Shown: positions 60,248 through 64,000 of the stretch, in pieces
How the letters are laid out: every line of letters starts with the position of its first letter
Numbering within the stretch: the first letter of the stretch is position 1
From: Anaerolineaceae bacterium
GTDB taxonomy: Bacteria; Chloroflexota; Anaerolineae; Aggregatilineales; Phototrophicaceae
Assembly (NCBI GenBank): GCA_026708325.1
Contig: JAPOVC010000028.1
Span: 56,633 to 120,632, forward strand
Direction: 5' to 3'
Length of the DNA stretch: 64,000 nt
Translations under genes and position numbers: made by a program
Notes under the pieces: generated by a model
Databases searched by the model: none
Seen by the model: the letters and a program-made list of their open reading frames with translations, nothing else
Told to the model about the DNA's origin: nothing

Positions 60248-61030
60248 ATGACCTTTCGTGAAGACGCGCTGGCTGACAAACACATCGTCATTTCCGGCGG
60301 TGCCGGCGCCATAGGGTGCGGCGTCGTCAGCGCGCTGACACGCCATGGCGCGAGTGTGACCGTCAATGACGTTCTTGATGGCGACGAGGCGCTGCCGAAA
60401 CTTGAGCAGGCCGGAGCCGCGATGCAACGGGTCTTGTATTGCCCCGCCGACCTGACGCAGGAAGAGGACGTCAACCACTTGGTGGCGGAGGCCCATGCAC
60501 AGTTTGGCCCCCTGCACGTGGCGCTCTGTCATGCCGGGATGGTTGCCCCAGGCCTGTTGCTGGACTACTCGCTGGAAGACTGGCAACGAACGCAGAATGT
60601 CAACGTCACTGCGGCCTTCCTGCTGGGTCGCGCTGCGGCGCGCAGCATGCTGGCGGACGACGTCGCCGGCCACTTGATCTTCACCACCTCCTGGGTGGCG
60701 CGTACGCCCTGGCCTGAGATCGGCGCCTACAATGCCAGCAAGGCCGCCATGAACCAACTGATGCGTTCCCTTGCGCGTGAACTGGCCCAGCAGGGCATCC
60801 GCGCCAACGCCATTGCTCCGGGAATCGTCAACGCCGGCATGGCCAGAAAACAATGGGACAGCGATGCGGAGTATCAGGCGCGGGCGCGGCGCGCCATACC
60901 TTTGGGCATGTTGCAGCCGCTTGAGGCGGTGACGGATGCCTTCCTCTTTCTGTGCAGTGATGCCGCCAGTTACATGACCGGCTCGGTGCTGACCGTGGAC
61001 GGCGGTTGCAGCCTGTATCCGCTGGACTGA
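60248..61030 (+). CDS. SDR family oxidoreductase
   Basis: A 260-residue classical SDR. Gly-rich SGGAGAIG (16-23), Asp41 after the second strand (VNDV, NAD preference), CHAG in place of NNAG, and catalytic Ser148, Tyr161 and Lys165 (YNASKAA). C terminus: YMTGSVLTVDGGC. ATG 60248 is chosen with GGGAGAA upstream and because it begins directly before the fold; the open frame continues much further upstream without homology. It is convergent with the FAH-family gene, 1 bp between stops. Confidence 0.9.
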   Translation: MTFREDALADKHIVISGGAGAIGCGVVSALTRHGASVTVNDVLDGDEALPKLEQAGAAMQRVLYCPADLTQEEDVNHLVAEAHAQFGPLHVALCHAGMVAPGLLLDYSLEDWQRTQNVNVTAAFLLGRAAARSMLADDVAGHLIFTTSWVARTPWPEIGAYNASKAAMNQLMRSLARELAQQGIRANAIAPGIVNAGMARKQWDSDAEYQARARRAIPLGMLQPLEAVTDAFLFLCSDAASYMTGSVLTVDGGCSLYPLD

Positions 61031-61031
61031 C

Positions 61032-61868
61032 TCAGACGCTGCTGTCCCGTTCGACGCAGGGGTTCTCCAGCGTCCCGATCCCTTCCACGCTGCAACGGAC
61101 AAGGTCGCCGTCCTGCAGGTAACGTTTCGGCGAGCGGCCCTCGCCGACGCCGGATGGCGTGCCGGTCATAATGATGTCGGCCGGTTCCAGCGTAAACATT
61201 TGCGAGCAGTAATGGATGAGGTAGGCGACCTTGAAGATCATGTCGCGCGTGTTGCCGTCCTGCATGCGCTCGTCATTGACATCAGTGGTCAGACCCAGGT
61301 CCTGCACGTCGGCGATCTCGTCCGGGGTGACGATCACCGGGCCCAGCGGGCAAAAGGTATCGAGGCTTTTGCCGCGGGTCCACTGGCCGTCCGTGCGATG
61401 CTGCAGGTCGCGCGCCGAGACGTCGTTGCCGACCGTGTAGCCAAAGACGTGCCGCAGGGCATCTGCCTCGCTCACGTGACGGGCGCGTTTGCCGATGACC
61501 ACGACCAGTTCGGTTTCCCAGTCCACCTCTTTGGTCACTGCACGGTCCCAGGTGATGGCGGCGCCAGGATCGATGATGGCGCTCGGAAACTTGGCGAAAA
61601 TCAGGGGCCGGGGCGGCGGCTCGTTGCCGGTCTCGCGGGCATGTTCGGCGTAGTTGCGACCGATGGCGATGATTTTGCCGGGTCGCAGCGGAGCGTTGAG
61701 CGCGACGTCCCCAAGCCGGAAACGCTGGCTGACGCGCCCGGGTGTGATGCCGCGGGCGATCATGTCCTGCATTCGCATGGTGTCGGTTGAAGCCAGGCTG
61801 TAGACTTCGTCGCCGGCGACCTCGCCCAGACGACGACGTCCGTTGTGCGTGAACGTGACCAGTTTCAC
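61032..61868 (-). CDS. Fumarylacetoacetate hydrolase family protein
   Basis: A 278-residue FAH-fold enzyme. The core has KIIAIGRNYAEHARE, FAKFPSAIIDPG, metal-binding acids in EVDWETELVVVIGK and GNDVSARDLQ, TRGKSLDTFCPLGP, and the C-terminal IMTGTPSGVGEG and GIGTLENP. Family members cleave acylpyruvates, open ureidoglycolate or decarboxylate oxaloacetate; 2,4-didehydro-3-deoxy-sugar acid hydrolases also fall here. Which one applies is not shown. Convergence with an SDR gene hints at sugar-acid or aromatic catabolism (inference). A TATACT box at 61922-61927 on this strand may be its -10. Confidence 0.92.
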   Translation of the reverse strand: MKLVTFTHNGRRRLGEVAGDEVYSLASTDTMRMQDMIARGITPGRVSQRFRLGDVALNAPLRPGKIIAIGRNYAEHARETGNEPPPRPLIFAKFPSAIIDPGAAITWDRAVTKEVDWETELVVVIGKRARHVSEADALRHVFGYTVGNDVSARDLQHRTDGQWTRGKSLDTFCPLGPVIVTPDEIADVQDLGLTTDVNDERMQDGNTRDMIFKVAYLIHYCSQMFTLEPADIIMTGTPSGVGEGRSPKRYLQDGDLVRCSVEGIGTLENPCVERDSSV

Positions 61869-61921
61869 CGGCTTTCCCTCTCACCCTGAAATGCTGACAA
61901 ATGAACAAGGCATGGTGCGGC

Positions 61922-61927
61922 AGTATA
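61922..61927 (-). promoter_or_regulatory. Possible -10 of the FAH-family gene
   Basis: TATACT on the minus strand 53 nt before the ATG at 61868. The -35 is not convincing. The divergent dehydratase promoter must lie in the same 99-bp gap. Confidence 0.35.
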
Positions 61928-61967
61928 GCGTTACACTCCGGACCAGGCGACCGGCCGAAGGACGCGC

Positions 61968-62903
61968 ATGCTGAAACTCAGGGACATCGTCGCGGCCCGC
62001 GAGAGACTCAGGCCCTGGTTGCGGCCGACTCCCTTGCAGGAAGCGCCAGGTCTGGCCGAACGCGTCTGGCTGAAGCTGGAATACAGCAACCCCACCCGTT
62101 CCTTCAAGCTGCGCGGAGCGCTCAATGCAATGTTGCTGCTGGACAAGCCGGCCCGCGAACGTGGGATCATCGCCTGTTCCTCCGGCAACCATGCCCAGGG
62201 CGTCGCCTGGGCGGCGCAGTTGTCTGGCGGCAAGGCCCGCCTGTTGATGCCGGCGCACACGCCGAAAAGCAAAATCGAGGGTGTGAGGCGATTCGGGGCG
62301 CAGGCGGAATTGTTCGGCAGCACCTACGACGAGACCGAGGCGGAGGCCCGCCGTCGGGAACGGGAGCAGAATCTGACCTTCATTTCTCCCTACAACGACG
62401 CCGGGGTCATTGCCGGGGCCGGCACCATCGGTCTTGAGTTGCTGGACGATTTGCGCGATCTGGAGCGCGTGCTGGTCCCGGTAAGCGGGGGCGGATTGAT
62501 CTCGGGCATGGGACTGGCGCTCAGGACGCTGCGACCGACGCTGGAAGTCATCGGGGTTTGCGCCCGTTCGGCGCCGGCGATGGCCAACCTGTTTCATGGC
62601 AGCGCCCTGCCACAGCGCTGGGACACCCTGGCCGAAGCCCTGTCCGGTGAGGTGGAACCTGACTCAATGACGATTGCGCTTGTCCGGCGTTTCGTCAACC
62701 GAATCGTCCTTGTGCCCGAGGAGGCCATTGCCGCGGCCATGCGCTGGATGCTGCTGGAGCATGGTCAGGTGGTCGAGGGCGGCGGCGCGGTGACGATCGC
62801 CGCCCTGCAGTGCGGCGCTGTTGAACTGGACGGGCGGCCCACGGCGCTTGTGATCAGCGGCGGCAACGTCGATGAGGCGACCCTGCGCCATATCCTCGGA
62901 TAA
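61968..62903 (+). CDS. Threonine/serine dehydratase (PLP)
   Basis: A 311-residue fold-type II PLP enzyme that deaminates threonine or serine to the 2-oxo acid. Lys47 in [10 protein letters not shown] is the Schiff base; [50 protein letters not shown] and [12 protein letters not shown] are typical. It lacks the C-terminal ACT-like regulatory domain of IlvA, so it resembles the catabolic (TdcB-like) or serine racemase-like short forms. Weak similarity to hydroxyectoine-degrading EutB-type enzymes is also possible. It ends 20 bp before the convergent repeat protein. Confidence 0.9.
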   Translation: MLKLRDIVAARERLRPWLRPTPLQEAPGLAERVWLKLEYSNPTRSFKLRGALNAMLLLDKPARERGIIACSSGNHAQGVAWAAQLSGGKARLLMPAHTPKSKIEGVRRFGAQAELFGSTYDETEAEARRREREQNLTFISPYNDAGVIAGAGTIGLELLDDLRDLERVLVPVSGGGLISGMGLALRTLRPTLEVIGVCARSAPAMANLFHGSALPQRWDTLAEALSGEVEPDSMTIALVRRFVNRIVLVPEEAIAAAMRWMLLEHGQVVEGGGAVTIAALQCGAVELDGRPTALVISGGNVDEATLRHILG

Positions 62904-62923
62904 GGTCGCCCCTTGCTTCCGCG

Positions 62924-64000
62924 TCAGCGCCGGCGACGCCCGCCCCGTAGCAGCGAGAAGATCAACAACAGACCCAACAAACCGACCAGACCCAGCGCCG
63001 CACAGAGGACGACGACCGGCGTAATAAGGCCCTCTGCAGGCGTGGTTTCGGCCTGGGCCGGGACCAGCGTTCCCGCCGGTGTGATACTTGCAACCGGCGG
63101 CTCCGGCGTGGGCGTGTCGCTCGGCGCGAGCTCGGTCGGCTCAGAGGACGGCGTCTGCGTGGAAGTCACCTGGGCAGCTTGTGTCGCTAGGGCGGCTTCC
63201 GTTGCCAGCGCTTCCAGCAAATTGGCGGCCCTGGCCGTGGCGGTCGCATCGATATCGGCCTGGGCCGTGGCCGTGGCCCGCTCCGAGCGGATGGCAAGGA
63301 CCCGCTGCGTGGCCTCCAGCACTTCCTGAGTAGACCGGGCGTCGAATGTCGCCATGGCGACGACTTCGGTCGCGGCCAGGGCGCTCTTCGTGCCGCGGGC
63401 GTCGGCCGTCCCCTGTGCAGCGGCGGTCTGCGTCGCCTGCAGGGACTCAGTGGCGCGTTGCGCCGCCGTGGCAGTCAATTGACCGGCCGCTGCCGTCGCG
63501 GCCACACGTTCGGTGGCCCTTGCCCCCACCTCGCGATTCAACGCTTCGGCGGCACTGACGACCGCCTCCAGCGTGGCGCGGCGTTCAGCCGCAACCCGCG
63601 TGGCGGCTTCCGCGACAACAGCCGTCGCGGTGGCCATCTGTTGTTCGGCAATTTCTGCCTGGGTCGCCTGGGCGATGGAAGTTGATGTGGCGTCCACCCG
63701 TTCTGTGGCCCTTGCTCTTGCTTCCAGACCGAGGCGGGCGGCCTCATCGACAATGGCCGCCAATGTGGCGCTGCGCAACAGGGAGACCTGGGTAGCCGTC
63801 GCAATCTGCTGCGTGGCGACCTGGGTGGCGGTGGCCTCGGCGGCGCGAGTGGCGGTTGCGATGCGCTGGGTGGCGACCTGGGTAGCCGTCGCTTCAGCGG
63901 CGCTTGTGGCGGTGGCGATGCGCTGCGTGGCGACCTGGGTGGCGGTGGCCTCGGCGGCGCTTGTGGCGGTGGCGATGCGCTGCGTGGCGACCTGGGTGGC
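62924..64000 (-). CDS. Ala/Thr-rich repeat surface protein with C-terminal membrane anchor (N terminus outside window)
   Basis: The frame is open to the right edge, so at least 358 residues are seen and the start is missing. From N to C: tandem 19-residue repeats (ATQVATQRIATATSAAEAT) at 63830-64000; longer degenerate Ala-, Thr-, Glu-rich helix (about 63170-63780) with two repeats of about 64 residues, each opening ATLxAxVxxAAxL; a Pro/Thr/Ser-rich linker (SEPTELAPSDTPTPEPP); a membrane helix (VVVLCAALGLVGLLGLLLIFSLL); and a basic tail RGGRRRR. This is a stalk-like extracellular protein anchored at its C terminus; there is no LPxTG motif. An in-frame TTG at 63778 is not needed as a start because the repeats upstream are in frame. 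Confidence 0.85.
   Translation of the reverse strand, partial: ATQVATQRIATATSAAEATATQVATQRIATATSAAEATATQVATQRIATATRAAEATATQVATQQIATATQVSLLRSATLAAIVDEAARLGLEARARATERVDATSTSIAQATQAEIAEQQMATATAVVAEAATRVAAERRATLEAVVSAAEALNREVGARATERVAATAAAGQLTATAAQRATESLQATQTAAAQGTADARGTKSALAATEVVAMATFDARSTQEVLEATQRVLAIRSERATATAQADIDATATARAANLLEALATEAALATQAAQVTSTQTPSSEPTELAPSDTPTPEPPVASITPAGTLVPAQAETTPAEGLITPVVVLCAALGLVGLLGLLLIFSLLRGGRRRR
63830..64000 (-). repeat. 57-bp tandem repeats, three full copies to the window edge
   Basis: Copies at 63944-64000, 63887-63943 and 63830-63886, each encoding ATQVATQRIATAT-x-AAEAT. The first two differ only at a few third positions; the third has AGC to CGC (Ser to Arg). A fourth, degenerate unit follows at about 63773-63829. 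The array continues outside the window. Confidence 0.95.

Noticed and set aside
63830..64000. 57-bp repeats as a CRISPR array
   Set aside because: The units are directly contiguous, with no unique spacers, and stay in one open reading frame.
1..64000. Mobile elements, integrases, rRNA or prophage genes
   Set aside because: None seen; the only signs of transfer are the AT-richer single genes at 13597-14325 and 26649-26873.

Overview
The window is a high-GC bacterial chromosome segment with almost no spacer DNA. No gap without a gene exceeds about 300 bases, convergent genes often overlap by about 20 bp, and many same-strand neighbours overlap by 4 bp (ATGA or GTGA). The gene mix suggests a Chloroflexota genome, perhaps a Caldilineales/Anaerolineae-type environmental or host-associated lineage: TrpB-like enzyme, phytanoyl-CoA dioxygenase, enolase-superfamily enzymes, many SDRs, FtsX permeases, an Ala/Thr-repeat surface protein and a GAAC-N4-GTTC LexA-type box. 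That placement is inference from family content; there is no rRNA or other marker here.

Region by region. 1-9.8 kb: end of a GT9 glycosyltransferase, a glucarate-dehydratase-like enzyme, a class A PBP whose transpeptidase motifs are lost, a selenocysteine tRNA, ribokinase, a PAP2-like membrane protein with a GT4 glycosyltransferase, YceI, ferritin and a histidine phosphatase. 9.7-14.3 kb: MFS transporter and recF, then dinB under a promoter carrying a perfect LexA-type palindrome, then an AT-richer orphan gene. 14.4-23 kb: a minus-strand run of two large FtsX-type permeases, a membrane protein of unknown function, a secreted PPC-repeat protein and rdgB, which appears to start with CTG. 23-29.6 kb: phytanoyl-CoA dioxygenase, GH20 hexosaminidase, D-threonine aldolase-like enzyme, a small DUF4926-like gene, an acyl-CoA dehydrogenase-like enzyme and a TrpB-like enzyme. 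29.6-33.8 kb: PspA, PH-domain protein, coiled-coil membrane protein and a metal P-type ATPase with a Cys-Cys repeat tail. 33.8-37 kb: homoserine dehydrogenase, phosphoglycerate dehydrogenase and a class V aminotransferase. 37.06 kb: tRNA-Val(GAC) followed by a terminator.

37.2-49.3 kb is the most unusual region: six tandem, translationally coupled paralogues of a large polytopic membrane protein that looks like a GT-C glycosyltransferase. They occur in the order divergent-A-B-C-A-B, so an A-B pair has been duplicated. The last B copy is frameshifted in a run of eight G.

49.4-64 kb: VOC protein; an SMP-30 lactonase-like protein with three SDRs, one of which has lost the catalytic and cofactor motifs; hemH with a P-loop kinase and an enolase-superfamily protein lacking the KxK lysines; a tsaE-tsaB-rimI-GT4-peptidase S51 operon; SDR; FAH-family protein; threonine dehydratase; and, at the right edge, a surface-type protein with perfect 57-bp tandem repeats running out of the window. 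No insertion sequence, integrase, CRISPR array or rRNA was seen.
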